In this document: positions 7,182 to 17,139 of the stretch, piece after piece | How positions within the stretch are numbered: position 1 is the stretch's first letter | Layout: each line of letters begins with the position of its first letter | NCBI GenBank assembly: GCA_964591455.1 | Contig: CAZQDZ010000002.1 | Location: 134,295 to 198,294, forward strand | DNA length: 64,000 nt | Reading direction: 5' to 3' | Source of the DNA: RFSX01 sp964591455 | GTDB lineage: Bacteria > Bacteroidota > Bacteroidia > Chitinophagales > Saprospiraceae | Program-made: the position numbers and the translations under genes | The notes under the pieces: generated by a model | Databases searched by the model: none | Told to the model about the DNA's origin: nothing | The model's input: the letters and a program-made list of their open reading frames with translations, nothing else

Positions 7182-9914
7182 TTAATTATCGCTTGGGTTA
7201 TCTATATCGTCAATGGCTGATTGGACATCATCTGCAGCCTTCTTTAACTTTTCTGCCTTACTTTTTTTAGTAGACTTCTTCTCTACTTGTGGTTTCTTCT
7301 TAGAATTAGTAGGCTCCTCGGTAAAAGTGAATCCCTTTACATCTGTACCAACGTAAATTGTGTCACCTGCCGTGAAATGACCAGAAAGAACTTGCTTTGA
7401 TAATTCATTGATTATTTCTTTCTGTATAACTCTTTTCAGAGGTCTGGCGCCAAATTGAGGTTCATATCCCAGTTCAGCAATCAGTGACATTGCAGAATCT
7501 GAGAAAGAAATACTCATTTCAGATTTTGCAAGATTCTTTTTAGTCTTTTTGAGAATCAAGACAGCTATTTTTTGAATTTCTTCCTTTGTCAATGGCGTAA
7601 ACATGATCTGGTCGTCTATCCTATTTAGAAATTCTGGTCTCAGACTTTGCTTGAGCACATCGAAGACTTCTAGCTTTGTTGTCTCCAGGATGTCCGCTCT
7701 ATGATCATCGCCCACAGCTTCTAGATCTTCGAAGTTTTCCAGGATAGTTTCTGCACCCATATTTGAAGTCATTATAATGATGGTATTCTTGAAGTTGGCT
7801 ACTCTACCCTTATTATCTGTTAGTCTTCCATCGTCTAATACCTGAAGAAGAATATTGAAAGTGTCTGGATGAGCTTTCTCTATTTCGTCCAAGAGCACTA
7901 TTGAATAGGGTCTTCTTCTAACAGCCTCCGTCAGCTGTCCTCCTTCATCATAACCCACATATCCTGGAGGCGCACCGACCAACCTTGATACAGAATGCTT
8001 CTCTTGATATTCAGACATGTCTATTCTTGTAATGGCCCTTTCATCATCGAAAAGCACTTCTGCCAAAGTCTTAGCCAGCTCAGTTTTACCTACTCCGGTT
8101 GGTCCTAGAAAAATAAATGATCCAATGGGTTTATTAGGATCTGCCAAGCCAGAACGACTACGACGAATCGCATCTGACACAGCAACAACCGCTTCATGCT
8201 GACCGATCAGTCGTTTGCCTATTTCCTCCTCTAGTTTCAGCAACTTATCTTTTTCACTTTGCATCATTTTAGACACAGGTATGCCAGTCCAGCGTGCTAC
8301 TACCTCTGCTATGTCATTAGCGGTGACCTCTTCATTGGTGAATCTGGAGTCTTCAGAAATTTTACTGAGTTTTTCTTCAGCAGCCTTGAGCATGGCTTCT
8401 TTTTCTTTCAGGTCACCATATCTGATTTTAGCGACCAATTCGAAGTTACTGTCCCGTTCGGCTAAATCTGCTTGATGCTCCAGCTCTTCTACATCCTTTT
8501 TTATAGCTTGGATTTGATCTACGATTTCCTTTTCGTTTTTCCACTTGGCGTTGACACTGTCTAGTTTCTCCTTTGCATTGGCTATCTGCTCATTGATGGC
8601 TTTGAGCTTTTTGTCACCTTTCTCACGCTTGATTGCTTCACGTTCTATTTCTAGCTGTCTGACCTTTCTGTCCAGCTCATCTATCTGTTCTGGCACAGAA
8701 TCTAATTCTAACCGCATTTTTGCAGCAGCTTCGTCTATAAGGTCGATTGCTTTATCTGGTAACTTTCTCTCAGTGATGTATCGGTGAGAGAGCTCTGCTG
8801 CCGCAATGAGTGCTTCATCCAGAATTTCTATTTTATGATACATCTCGTACTTATCTTGAATACCTCTTAGGATGGAGATTGTATCTTCTACTGGTGGCTC
8901 ATCTACATACACTGTTTGGAATCGTCTGACGAGTGCTTTGTCTTTCTCAAAATGCTTTTGATACTCGTCTAGGGTGGTCGCTCCAATTGTCCTGAGCTCT
9001 CCTCTAGCCAGCGCAGGCTTCAGGATATTCGCAGCATCCATAGCACCATTGCCACCTCCAGCGCCAATAAGCGTATGGATTTCGTCTACAAACAATATGA
9101 CTTCTCCATTAGAAGCATTGACTTCTTTGATGACAGCTTTAAGCCTTTCTTCAAACTCTCCTTTGAATTTAGCGCCAGCAATTAAACCAGCAATATCTAG
9201 CGAGAATATCTTCTTTGATTGTAGATTTTCTGGGACGTCTTGCTTTACGATACGCCAAGCAATGCCTTCCACAATGGCCGTTTTTCCTACGCCGGCATCA
9301 CCTACGATAATGGGATTATTCTTCTTCCGTCTAGAAAGGATGTGCAGAATTCTTCTGATTTCTTCATCACGTCCTATGATGGGGTCGAGTTTGCCAGACT
9401 CTGCTCTTTCGTTAAGATTGATACCATATTTATTGAGGGCATTATATTCTGCCCCTGCGTTACGGCTGTCGACTTTTTGACCTTTTCTTATTTCTTGTAT
9501 TGCTGCCTTCAGTCCTTTCGTGGTGACACCTAGGTCTTTGAGTACTTGAGCACCACTATCTTTGCCGCCCAAGATGCCAAGCAACATGAGTTCCAATGAG
9601 ATAAACTCATCTTCAAATTCTGGGAGGAGCTTCTTGGCTCGACTAAGAGAGGCATTGGCATCGTTTGTCAGAAATTGCTTATCGCTCCCTTCTACTTTAG
9701 GGTAGCGTTTGATTTTTTCTTTAAGCTTTTTCTTGAGCGCCGGCACACCTACATCCATCTTCTTGAAAAGAAACTCGGAAAGTGGTTCGTCTACTTCTAT
9801 TATCCCATAGATGAGGTGGGCAGTGTCCACTTGCTGTTGGTCTAAATTCTTAGCAGCCTCTTGAGCTTTGATTATAGCCTCTTGTGATTTTAACGTAAAG
9901 TTATCATATGTCAT
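7182..9914 (-). CDS. clpB: ClpB disaggregase (Hsp100)
   Basis: 910 residues from the ATG at 9914. An in-frame upstream start at 9989 exists, but MTYDNFTLKSQEAI is the expected ClpB N-terminus. Order: Clp N domain (1-145), AAA+ 1 with Walker A GDAGVGKTAI near 205 and FVDEIHTL, the long coiled-coil M domain (about 390-510), AAA+ 2 with Walker A GPTGVGKTE near 600 and LLDEIEKAHPD, and the C-terminal small domain ending in a charged Lys-rich tail. The absence of an IGF/LGF loop for ClpP separates it from ClpA/ClpC. It rescues aggregated proteins together with DnaK. The Lys/Asp-rich tail after residue 870 is an extra found in many Bacteroidota homologues. An inverted repeat about 75-105 bases upstream may be an operator. 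Confidence 0.96.
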   Translation of the reverse strand: MTYDNFTLKSQEAIIKAQEAAKNLDQQQVDTAHLIYGIIEVDEPLSEFLFKKMDVGVPALKKKLKEKIKRYPKVEGSDKQFLTNDANASLSRAKKLLPEFEDEFISLELMLLGILGGKDSGAQVLKDLGVTTKGLKAAIQEIRKGQKVDSRNAGAEYNALNKYGINLNERAESGKLDPIIGRDEEIRRILHILSRRKKNNPIIVGDAGVGKTAIVEGIAWRIVKQDVPENLQSKKIFSLDIAGLIAGAKFKGEFEERLKAVIKEVNASNGEVILFVDEIHTLIGAGGGNGAMDAANILKPALARGELRTIGATTLDEYQKHFEKDKALVRRFQTVYVDEPPVEDTISILRGIQDKYEMYHKIEILDEALIAAAELSHRYITERKLPDKAIDLIDEAAAKMRLELDSVPEQIDELDRKVRQLEIEREAIKREKGDKKLKAINEQIANAKEKLDSVNAKWKNEKEIVDQIQAIKKDVEELEHQADLAERDSNFELVAKIRYGDLKEKEAMLKAAEEKLSKISEDSRFTNEEVTANDIAEVVARWTGIPVSKMMQSEKDKLLKLEEEIGKRLIGQHEAVVAVSDAIRRSRSGLADPNKPIGSFIFLGPTGVGKTELAKTLAEVLFDDERAITRIDMSEYQEKHSVSRLVGAPPGYVGYDEGGQLTEAVRRRPYSIVLLDEIEKAHPDTFNILLQVLDDGRLTDNKGRVANFKNTIIIMTSNMGAETILENFEDLEAVGDDHRADILETTKLEVFDVLKQSLRPEFLNRIDDQIMFTPLTKEEIQKIAVLILKKTKKNLAKSEMSISFSDSAMSLIAELGYEPQFGARPLKRVIQKEIINELSKQVLSGHFTAGDTIYVGTDVKGFTFTEEPTNSKKKPQVEKKSTKKSKAEKLKKAADDVQSAIDDIDNPSDN

Positions 9915-9985
9915 TCTGCAATATAATTGTTTGAATGACCAAGATACAAACGAAGGACCAATTTGATTTGAATGGATATATATAG

Positions 9986-10018
9986 ACAATCTGTCACAAT
10001 ATGATCTCAGATTGTGAC
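9986..10018 (-). promoter_or_regulatory. Inverted repeat upstream of clpB, possible stress operator
   Basis: Two interleaved palindromes: GTCACAAT (9993-10000) with ATTGTGAC (10011-10018), and ACAATCTG (9986-9993) with CAGATTGT (10008-10015). The block lies 72-104 bases before the clpB ATG and has no T-run, so it is not an obvious terminator. It does not match the CIRCE consensus. Control of clpB is inferred only from position. Confidence 0.4.
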
Positions 10019-10080
10019 CAGATTACCTGTATGGTGGTTCGCTCCCATCAATTTTGTCATGGGTATTAGATCTAGCTATA

Positions 10081-10113
10081 TATAAAAATGGCCCGCAATC
10101 GAGATTGCGAGCC
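10081..10113 (-). terminator. Rho-independent terminator
   Basis: GGCCCGCAATC (10090-10100) pairs with GATTGCGAGCC (10103-10113). The minus strand continues into ATTTTTATATA. It ends the gene at 10137-10784. Confidence 0.8.
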
Positions 10114-10136
10114 ACATCTACCTAATCAGTTAATTT

Positions 10137-10784
10137 CTATAAGAAGATGCCTAATGATAATTCTAAATACTTGATGTTTGTATCTAACTCAAATGGTATT
10201 CCGAGGTAATCGTATCCTTGGCCAGAATTCTGAAACATGTATGTATGTTTTAAGTCCACGTGTATGTGATTCATGAATTTATATCCTATGATAAAATTAA
10301 ATCCTGACCTTAGGTTATGTCCAGTATATTGGACAGGCCCTATTTCAGATAAGTTCTCTGTTTCCTTAATTACTGTAGAAAACTCTGGACCTACACCGAA
10401 CTTAAAATTCTTGTGGGTTACTCCAGCTGTCAAAGAGAATCGAATATCTTGTTCTTCAGTTGTGTAAGCCACTTCTGGATCCAATGGCGTTTCGCTGATG
10501 TTAACAGATTGGAGTGCAAAATTTCTACCTCCTTTGGCGTAGGCTGCATCAGCCATGATAAATGTCTTTCCTGTTTCTCTATACAATGACAGCCCCACTC
10601 CTCTTTTTATCATTGATGACCTTACAGCTATGGTGTGTAATTGTAGTGGCTCTGGGTTTAGAAATTGTTCAGTAGTCTCAGCACCATAGTTTGCAGCAAC
10701 AAAACCCTTAACGCCTATCTGTAACTGACCACTAACATGGATACTTATAAAAACTAATGATAAAATAATTATAGCTTGTTTCAT
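10137..10784 (-). CDS. Outer-membrane beta-barrel protein
   Basis: 215 residues with a signal peptide (MKQAIIILSLVFISIHVSGQ) and a run of amphipathic strands, including SLTAGVTHKNFKFGVGPEF, SGFNFIIGYKFM, HVDLKHTYMF and a C-terminal strand YLELSLGIFL. This is the general PorT/OmpX-like barrel pattern of Bacteroidota. No specific member is recognised. It stands alone between clpB and a small secreted protein, with its own terminator. Confidence 0.75.
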   Translation of the reverse strand: MKQAIIILSLVFISIHVSGQLQIGVKGFVAANYGAETTEQFLNPEPLQLHTIAVRSSMIKRGVGLSLYRETGKTFIMADAAYAKGGRNFALQSVNISETPLDPEVAYTTEEQDIRFSLTAGVTHKNFKFGVGPEFSTVIKETENLSEIGPVQYTGHNLRSGFNFIIGYKFMNHIHVDLKHTYMFQNSGQGYDYLGIPFELDTNIKYLELSLGIFL

Positions 10785-10867
10785 TTTACTCTTTTTTAAT
10801 TTGAATTAATCGGCAACTAACAGACGAAGGGAATTCCCCAAGACATAGTTTCATTAACATTGTTTAA

Positions 10868-11233
10868 CTAAACTTTATTAAATCTGGTGGCGATTACTCG
10901 TCCGCCTTCATCTCTAACCATAAGGACGTATGTCCCTTTTTTTAGTGTGTGAATCTTGATTTTATCTATTTTTGATTTTGTACTTATTCGACTAATCAGC
11001 TCTCCTTTAGGTTGGAAGATTATCCAGTCCAGCATTCCAGTATTTCCTTCAAGTTGTACATCGAGGCTTAATCCATCTGTACTTATCGCTACTTCAAGAT
11101 TAGTATCAGGAATGACCTCTAAGACAGTTCTTTCTTTATTATTTTCTGTTGCCGACTTATCAATATGTGCTGCATAACCATAAGAGATGGACGAAAGCAC
11201 AAGGCATAGTATGATATGGGTTAAAATTTTCAT
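10868..11233 (-). CDS. Small secreted protein resembling a free T9SS-type C-terminal domain
   Basis: 121 residues: signal peptide (about 1-21), a short polar linker, then a beta-rich region (LEVAISTDGLSLDVQLEG, GMLDWIIFQPKGELISR) ending KGTYVLMVRDEGGRVIATRFNKV in its last strands. The end has the layout of a T9SS sorting domain (G-x-Y-x-L ... RF-K-V), but there is almost no cargo in front of it. It could be a very short T9SS substrate or a periplasmic protein with a similar Ig-like fold. The long A+T-rich region upstream probably carries its promoter. Confidence 0.6.
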   Translation of the reverse strand: MKILTHIILCLVLSSISYGYAAHIDKSATENNKERTVLEVIPDTNLEVAISTDGLSLDVQLEGNTGMLDWIIFQPKGELISRISTKSKIDKIKIHTLKKGTYVLMVRDEGGRVIATRFNKV

Positions 11234-11694
11234 AATCGTTTTTTTGTGTGTGAAAAATTGTTCTGAGCTTAGCGTATATGTTTATACGTTATTTGTGTAT
11301 TGAGTATTAAAAATTGATTTTATTCATACAACAGGCTCACTTACTTAAGCATCCAATTTTAAGCTTATGACTATTTCAAAGTGACATAAAGAAACTTTTA
11401 AATCTAGGCACGCTTTGAATGGATTTGGTTGGTTTTGATAACTATTTAATTGCGGTGCAAAGAAAGAGACAATTAATCAAATTTACCCTAAATCGAAACT
11501 TAATGAGTCTTTTTGACTTGTTATATAAGACAATAGAGTCAAAATTGTTTGAATCAACTGGTTGAAGTATGCTTAAAAGAAATATTTCTTTTAAGAAGCC
11601 CTACATAGTTGTCAGTTTATCACAGGGTGTTTTGCACTGATTTATAAGATCACTCCTTGACAAGCTAGCAAATAGCTAATGAAAAATGGCCTGG
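11234..11694. other. A+T-rich intergenic region, 460 bases
   Basis: No protein or RNA gene is recognised on either strand. It includes the upstream region of the small secreted gene at 10868-11233 and a perfect 24-bp palindrome at 11572-11595. The distance to the end of rodA is unusually large for this part of the window. Confidence 0.5.
11572..11595. repeat. Perfect 24-bp palindrome
   Basis: Half-site CTTAAAAGAAAT is followed directly by its exact complement ATTTCTTTTAAG, with no spacer. It could be a dimeric regulator site or, with a short loop, an intrinsic hairpin. It has no flanking T-run and no obvious gene starts within 100 bases. Confidence 0.6.
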
Positions 11695-13095
11695 CTATAC
11701 CCGCCTGCCTGCTTGGTCCATCTTGAGTAAAATGGACATCATAATGAAAAAGGTAATCAAGGAAGAGCCTCCTTTGCTCATTAGAGGGAGCGGTATACCG
11801 ATAACTGGCATCAATCCCATAGTCATTCCAATATTTATAAAATAATGAAAGAATAGAATACCCGCTAATGAATAGGCGTAATAGCGAACGAATGGTAAAG
11901 TCGCTCTCTCTCCTATTATGGTCAATCTAATAATTAAGACGAGCATAAGAAGTATGAGACTGGCTGCCCCAATAAATCCCTGTTCTTCTCCTAGAACACT
12001 AAATATAAAATCAGTGGACTGTTCCGGCACAAAATTCAACTTGGTCATAGTCCCATCTAAAAAACCCTTGCCCGCAAACCCACCTGACCCTATTGCTGTT
12101 TTAGACTGAATGATATTGTATAAAGCGCCTCTGGGGTCACTCAGGTCTGGTTTAAGCCATACATTAAGTCGAGCTTGTTGGTGGGGCTTGAGTACATTAT
12201 TGAATGTCCATTGTGTACCGAAAGAGAGAGATATAAATAATAGACTGGTAACCAGACTTATAAGAATCTGACGGTATTTTGCCTCTCTAAAAGCCAGGTA
12301 GACAAAATAGACACAAGAGATTGTCACTGTGAGAAATATAATTCTATAATCCAGATAGTTATAACTAGCAAGCGTAAACAAGGTCAATAGCAACCATATG
12401 CTAAGCGGCAATCTGTTCTCTCTACTAGAATAGGCCAATACCAGATACAAGATGAGCAAGATAATGAGCATGATGAGATAAGGTGTAGATATTAGCGAAC
12501 CAATAAATACGAATGCCAGTGATAATACTAGTATATACAGCATGGGATTGAGTCCAGCCCGAAATAGAGGAATCATAAAAGCCAAAAAGATAATGGCTGT
12601 TCCAGCATCTGGTTGCAATAATATAAGTAAGGCCGGTGTCACAAGAAGCAGCAAAGCCATAGTGACTTTTCCTAGATTATTGATATTCAGATTGGGTTGT
12701 CCAAGGAATGCCGCCATCCCTAGGGTGGTTCCTAGTTTAGCAAATTCTGATGGCTGAAATGAATATCCCATAATGACGAACCATGAAGTAGCCCCTTTTA
12801 CTTCTTTTCCAAAAAATAGGACAGCGACTAGTGACAATAGGGTCAGTCCATAGATGGGGTAGGCGAGACTATTCCATATCCTCCAGTCTAGTGATATGCC
12901 AATAGCAAAGAGAAGCAAGCCAACGCCTATCCATAAGGTTTGTCTGCCTACAATAGAGTCAAAGTCAAACCAAAAGGAGCCTTCACCTTGATAGCTAATA
13001 GTATATAACATAAGCCACCCTACAAATACAATGGCGAAAAAGATACTTAGAGAAGCCCAATCAAATCCTACTTTTGTTTTACGGTATGTGGACAT
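11695..13095 (-). CDS. rodA: Rod shape-determining protein RodA (SEDS glycosyltransferase)
   Basis: 466 residues with about ten membrane helices. SEDS hallmarks are present: WFVIMGYSFQPSEFAKLG in the middle, LLQPDAGTAIIFLAF, and near the end YAYSLAGILFFHYFINIGM followed by PVIGIPLPLMSKGGSSLI. RodA polymerises lipid II glycan chains with a class B PBP during cell elongation. A large loop with many helices between about 190 and 290 makes it longer than E. coli RodA (370), as is usual in Bacteroidota. It follows a SPOR-like gene with a 24-base gap and secA before that, so the three may be cotranscribed. Confidence 0.93.
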   Translation of the reverse strand: MSTYRKTKVGFDWASLSIFFAIVFVGWLMLYTISYQGEGSFWFDFDSIVGRQTLWIGVGLLLFAIGISLDWRIWNSLAYPIYGLTLLSLVAVLFFGKEVKGATSWFVIMGYSFQPSEFAKLGTTLGMAAFLGQPNLNINNLGKVTMALLLLVTPALLILLQPDAGTAIIFLAFMIPLFRAGLNPMLYILVLSLAFVFIGSLISTPYLIMLIILLILYLVLAYSSRENRLPLSIWLLLTLFTLASYNYLDYRIIFLTVTISCVYFVYLAFREAKYRQILISLVTSLLFISLSFGTQWTFNNVLKPHQQARLNVWLKPDLSDPRGALYNIIQSKTAIGSGGFAGKGFLDGTMTKLNFVPEQSTDFIFSVLGEEQGFIGAASLILLMLVLIIRLTIIGERATLPFVRYYAYSLAGILFFHYFINIGMTMGLMPVIGIPLPLMSKGGSSLITFFIMMSILLKMDQAGRRV

Positions 13096-13119
13096 TGGCA
13101 GTCAGAATTCTTAGTAGGA

Positions 13120-13515
13120 TTATCTAGGAATCTCAATAAGATTCTTCTTCTTCATTTCAGATTGTACAGGCAGTGCTGCAGGGAAGTCTTGCTTAAGTTG
13201 GAGTAACATCGGTTCCAAATCTTCTCTTAATTCATAAGCACCGATACGTACTTGGTAGTAGGGTGGGTTATGTTCCCACGTGTAAGGAATGTCAGGGTAT
13301 AGTACCTCAAATTCTGAAATTCCCTTTTCCATTTCTCTTCTATCATTGGTGGTGAGAATTTGGATTTTCCAGGCACGGACCACCTGATCCAATTGATTTT
13401 GGTGTTTGAATTGTGCCATGAGATTAGAAATTTCCGGCTCCTCAGATATGGTCACCTGCGCTTGTCCGTGATAATATCCGAACACTAGTATCAAGAGTGT
13501 GATACTGATTTTCAT
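13120..13515 (-). CDS. SPOR-like exported protein
   Basis: 131 residues from the ATG at 13515, which gives a proper signal peptide (MKISITLLILVFGYYHGQA). Longer starts at 13548 or 13593 would overlap secA. The C-terminal 75 residues show a SPOR-like ferredoxin fold: VVRAWKIQILTTNDRREMEK, then PPYYQVRIGAYELREDLEPM and a closing helix. SPOR domains bind denuded peptidoglycan at growth or division sites. Standing between secA and rodA fits a cell-wall role, but the domain is short and the assignment is moderate. Confidence 0.72.
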   Translation of the reverse strand: MKISITLLILVFGYYHGQAQVTISEEPEISNLMAQFKHQNQLDQVVRAWKIQILTTNDRREMEKGISEFEVLYPDIPYTWEHNPPYYQVRIGAYELREDLEPMLLQLKQDFPAALPVQSEMKKKNLIEIPR

Positions 13516-13537
13516 TCCTGACAGCTTATACGAAAGA

Positions 13538-16500
13538 TTATTTTCCATGACACTGTTTATATTTTTTGCCACTACCACAAGGGCAAGGGTCATTACGCTT
13601 TACTTTCTTTTCATCTCTTCTAAAGGTCTCAGGCTTTTGTACCTCTGCTCGTCCTGCTCTAGCTGCTGCTCGCTTGACTGCTTCTTGATCTTTATTAGTT
13701 CTTACTCTCTTGAAGTCAGTTTTGTTCTGTCTTGCTTCTCTTACTTGATCAGGATCCAGCACGTTCAGCTTACCACCCATAAGATAGGACATTACGTCAT
13801 AATTAATTTTATAGATGAGTTCTTCGAAGGAATTGTAGGCCTCCATCTTATAGACAACTAATGGGTCTTTCTGCTCGAAAGAGGCTGCCTGAGAGGAGTC
13901 CTTCAATTCGTCCATGTTCCTAAGGTGCTCTTTCCAGTTCTCGTCTATAAGTGCTAGGGTAATGGCCTTCTCTATATCAGTCATAATGGACTCTCCATCA
14001 GATTGTACAGCGGGCTCTAAGTCCGCAGCTATTTGCAACTGCTTGTCCCGTGATGTGGTTTCATAAGGTACTCGAATACGTTTGTATTGATGTCCTTGGT
14101 TTTCATATACATTACGGATGATAGGTAAGAGCAATTCTCTTATTCTATCAGATTTTTTCTCATATCCCTCCTGCACACTTTGTTGGTACATTTTTACCAG
14201 TTCTCCTACATTGCCCTCCGTAAAAGTTGCTTCATCTATGCCTGGTTCCATAGACAGTATTCTAAGACTATCATTTCTGAATGTGGTATAATTTCCACCC
14301 GATTTGTGGTCTTCCACAAGACTCTCTGTCAGAGACATAATCATGTTATAGAGATCCACAGAAAGTCGTTCTCCAGACAGGGCATTGTTTCTTTTATTAT
14401 AGACGGCTTCTCTTTGGATGTTCATCACATCATCATACTCTAATAATCGCTTTCTGATACCAAAGTTGTTTTCTTCTACTTTTTTCTGAGCCCGCTCTAT
14501 TGATTTGGTAATCATAGAATGTTGAATTACCTCTCCTTCTTGATGACCTAGCTTATCCATGACCTTGGATATCTTATCAGAATTAAATAACCTCATTAAT
14601 TTATCCTCTAATGAGACGTAGAACTGAGAGCTACCTGGGTCTCCTTGTCTACCTGCACGACCTCTCAGCTGCCTGTCTACACGTCTAGAATCGTGTCTTT
14701 CTGTTGCTATAATAGCCAGTCCCCCTGCGGCCTTCACCTGATCCGTTAATTTAATGTCTGTTCCCCTACCCGCCATGTTGGTGGCTATAGTGACGGCGCC
14801 TGGCTGTCCTGCAGCAGCTACAATTTCTGCTTCTCTTTGATGTTGCTTTGCATTAAGGACATTATGTTTAATACCCCTTAGGTTAAGCATACGACTCAGT
14901 TTCTCAGAAACATCTACCGTCGTAGTACCTACAAGGACTGGCCGCCCTTGACCAGTTAGATTTCCAATTTCATCTATGACGGCATTGAATTTTTCTCTTG
15001 CAGTTTTATATACTAAATCTTCTTTGTCATCTCTTACTATCGGTCTATTGGTAGGGATGACGACGACATCTAACTTATATATTTCCCATAGCTCACCAGC
15101 TTCTGTTTCTGCTGTTCCTGTCATACCTGCCAGTTTGTGGTACATACGGAAATAATTCTGAAGGGTGATTGTCGCATAAGTCTGTGTGATGTCTCCAACT
15201 TTCACATTTTCCTTTGCTTCTAGGGCTTGGTGAAGACCATCCGAGTATCGTCTACCTTCCATCATACGACCAGTCTGTTCGTCTACTATTTTGACCTGAC
15301 CTTCTATGACGACGTACTCTTCTTCTTTTTCAAAAAGGGTGTAGGCTTTTAGTAACTGGTTAACGGCATGTAGTCTACGTGACTTCAAAGAATAATCCTG
15401 CATCAGACTTGCTTTATTATCTGACAGGTCTGCTCCAGAGTCCGCCTCTGATTCCGCAATCGCTTGCATTTCACTAGCAATATCTGGTAGGACATAGAAG
15501 TTAGAATCATTCTCTCCTCTAGACATGAATTCCACGCCATGGTCCGTGAGCTCTACGCTTCTGTTTTTTTCATCTATGACAAAAAGAAGTTCTACATCAA
15601 CCAAATGCATATTCTTATTCTGCTCTGCCATATAGAAGTTCTCTGATTTCTGAAGTAGCGCTTTTACACCTTCTTCACTAAGGAACTTAATAAGTGGTCT
15701 ATATTTAGGAAGGGAGCGATAAGCCCTGAGAAGCGCCATACCGGCATCTCCTTCTTCATGCCCTGTATTACCTGCAGCATAGAGGCTTTTAGCTACTGAC
15801 AGATATTCAGTAGCATTCTTTCTCTGGGCATTAATGAGTCGCTCTACTTTGGGTTTAAGAGTAATGTATTCCTGTTCTTCAGTTCCTGCAGGAACAGGGC
15901 CTGAGATAATGAGTGGAGTCCTGGCATCGTCTATAAGGACTGAATCAACTTCATCTATCATGGAATAGTGGTGCTTTGCTTGCACCTTCTCTTCCAGTGA
16001 CCGCACCATGTTATCTCTTAGATAATCAAAACCAAATTCATTATTGGTCCCGTAAGTAATATCACACCGATAGGCTGCGACTCTTTCAGGTGAATGTGGC
16101 TTATATTTATCTATACAGTCAACGGTCAAATGGAGAAACTGAAATATTGGACCTACCCATTCACAATCTCTTTTTGCTAAGTAATCATTTACTGTTATAA
16201 CATGTACGCCTAGTGAAGACAAACCATTGAGGTAAGCAGGAAGCGTGGCCACCAAGGTCTTACCTTCACCAGTCTGCATCTCAGCGACCTTGCCAGAGTG
16301 AAGCACATAACCACCGATGAGCTGTACATCGTAGTGGACCATATTCCAAACAATCTGACCACCAGCGGCCAACCAGGTATTCTTATAAATAGCGGTATCT
16401 CCTTGGATTTCTAGGAAGTCCTTGCCTGCGGCAGCAAGGTCTCTATCTTGCTGAGTTGCGGTCACTTTGATTTCAGGATTTTCGCTAAATCTTCTAGCCG

Positions 16501-16846
16501 TCTCCTTGACCACAGCAAAGGCTTCTGGTAAAATTTCGAGTAGGATTTCCTCTAAGTACTTATCTCTATCCTTAGTTAGTTGATCTATCTCTCGGTAGAG
16601 ATCTTCTTTTAGAGACAAATCACTTTCAGAAGCTACTCTGTCTTTGGCATTTTGTATTTCCTGGTCTATCCCTTCTAAGTATTCAGCTATCCTAGACCTG
16701 AAGTGAAGCGTTTTGTCCCTCAGTTCATCATGAGAAAGACTGCCATATTGTCCAAAAAATTCATTTGTTTTTGTAACATAAGGTTGGATTGCTTTCACAT
16801 CCTTATCGTACTTAGTGCCAAAAACTTTCTTTATAAAACCTAACAT
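13538..16846 (-). CDS. secA: Preprotein translocase ATPase SecA
   Basis: 1102 residues. Motifs in order: MLGFIKKVFGTKYDKDVK at the start, Walker A MQTGEGKTLVA near 192, DYLAKRD, IDEVDSVLIDDARTPLIISG, a long Bacteroidota insertion (about 340-480), TGTAETE, MAGRGTDIKL and RQLRGRAGRQGDPGSS. The C-terminal zinc motif CPCGSGKKYKQCHG binds SecB or ribosomes. It drives Sec-dependent export, the first step for all the signal-peptide proteins in this window. It is the first gene of a likely secA - SPOR-like - rodA run, preceded by about 290 bases with no other feature. Confidence 0.97.
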   Translation of the reverse strand: MLGFIKKVFGTKYDKDVKAIQPYVTKTNEFFGQYGSLSHDELRDKTLHFRSRIAEYLEGIDQEIQNAKDRVASESDLSLKEDLYREIDQLTKDRDKYLEEILLEILPEAFAVVKETARRFSENPEIKVTATQQDRDLAAAGKDFLEIQGDTAIYKNTWLAAGGQIVWNMVHYDVQLIGGYVLHSGKVAEMQTGEGKTLVATLPAYLNGLSSLGVHVITVNDYLAKRDCEWVGPIFQFLHLTVDCIDKYKPHSPERVAAYRCDITYGTNNEFGFDYLRDNMVRSLEEKVQAKHHYSMIDEVDSVLIDDARTPLIISGPVPAGTEEQEYITLKPKVERLINAQRKNATEYLSVAKSLYAAGNTGHEEGDAGMALLRAYRSLPKYRPLIKFLSEEGVKALLQKSENFYMAEQNKNMHLVDVELLFVIDEKNRSVELTDHGVEFMSRGENDSNFYVLPDIASEMQAIAESEADSGADLSDNKASLMQDYSLKSRRLHAVNQLLKAYTLFEKEEEYVVIEGQVKIVDEQTGRMMEGRRYSDGLHQALEAKENVKVGDITQTYATITLQNYFRMYHKLAGMTGTAETEAGELWEIYKLDVVVIPTNRPIVRDDKEDLVYKTAREKFNAVIDEIGNLTGQGRPVLVGTTTVDVSEKLSRMLNLRGIKHNVLNAKQHQREAEIVAAAGQPGAVTIATNMAGRGTDIKLTDQVKAAGGLAIIATERHDSRRVDRQLRGRAGRQGDPGSSQFYVSLEDKLMRLFNSDKISKVMDKLGHQEGEVIQHSMITKSIERAQKKVEENNFGIRKRLLEYDDVMNIQREAVYNKRNNALSGERLSVDLYNMIMSLTESLVEDHKSGGNYTTFRNDSLRILSMEPGIDEATFTEGNVGELVKMYQQSVQEGYEKKSDRIRELLLPIIRNVYENQGHQYKRIRVPYETTSRDKQLQIAADLEPAVQSDGESIMTDIEKAITLALIDENWKEHLRNMDELKDSSQAASFEQKDPLVVYKMEAYNSFEELIYKINYDVMSYLMGGKLNVLDPDQVREARQNKTDFKRVRTNKDQEAVKRAAARAGRAEVQKPETFRRDEKKVKRNDPCPCGSGKKYKQCHGK

Positions 16847-17139
16847 ATTTACCTAGAATATCTCTAAAAATTGAGGAATCAGTGAATCTGACTTTGAAGA
16901 ATAGCAAGATACGTTTTAACTGTGGTTCTTGCCATGTTATCACTATGAGAACACATATTATACCAAGGGGAAAGCTATGACATAATGGCGTAAACATTAG
17001 ATTCTATCGTCTAGTTGCAGCAATTATTAGACTTATTTGCTCTAAAGCCTCATTCGTAGAGCAATTATCCCACTTCGGCCAAAACACGTTCCAATCCCAA
17101 AGGAATGGAGATAGATTTATACTGTCAAAAAACAACAAG

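Noticed and set aside
8974..9480. 168-codon plus-strand frame inside clpB
   Set aside because: It lies wholly within conserved AAA+ coding sequence and has no family features of its own.
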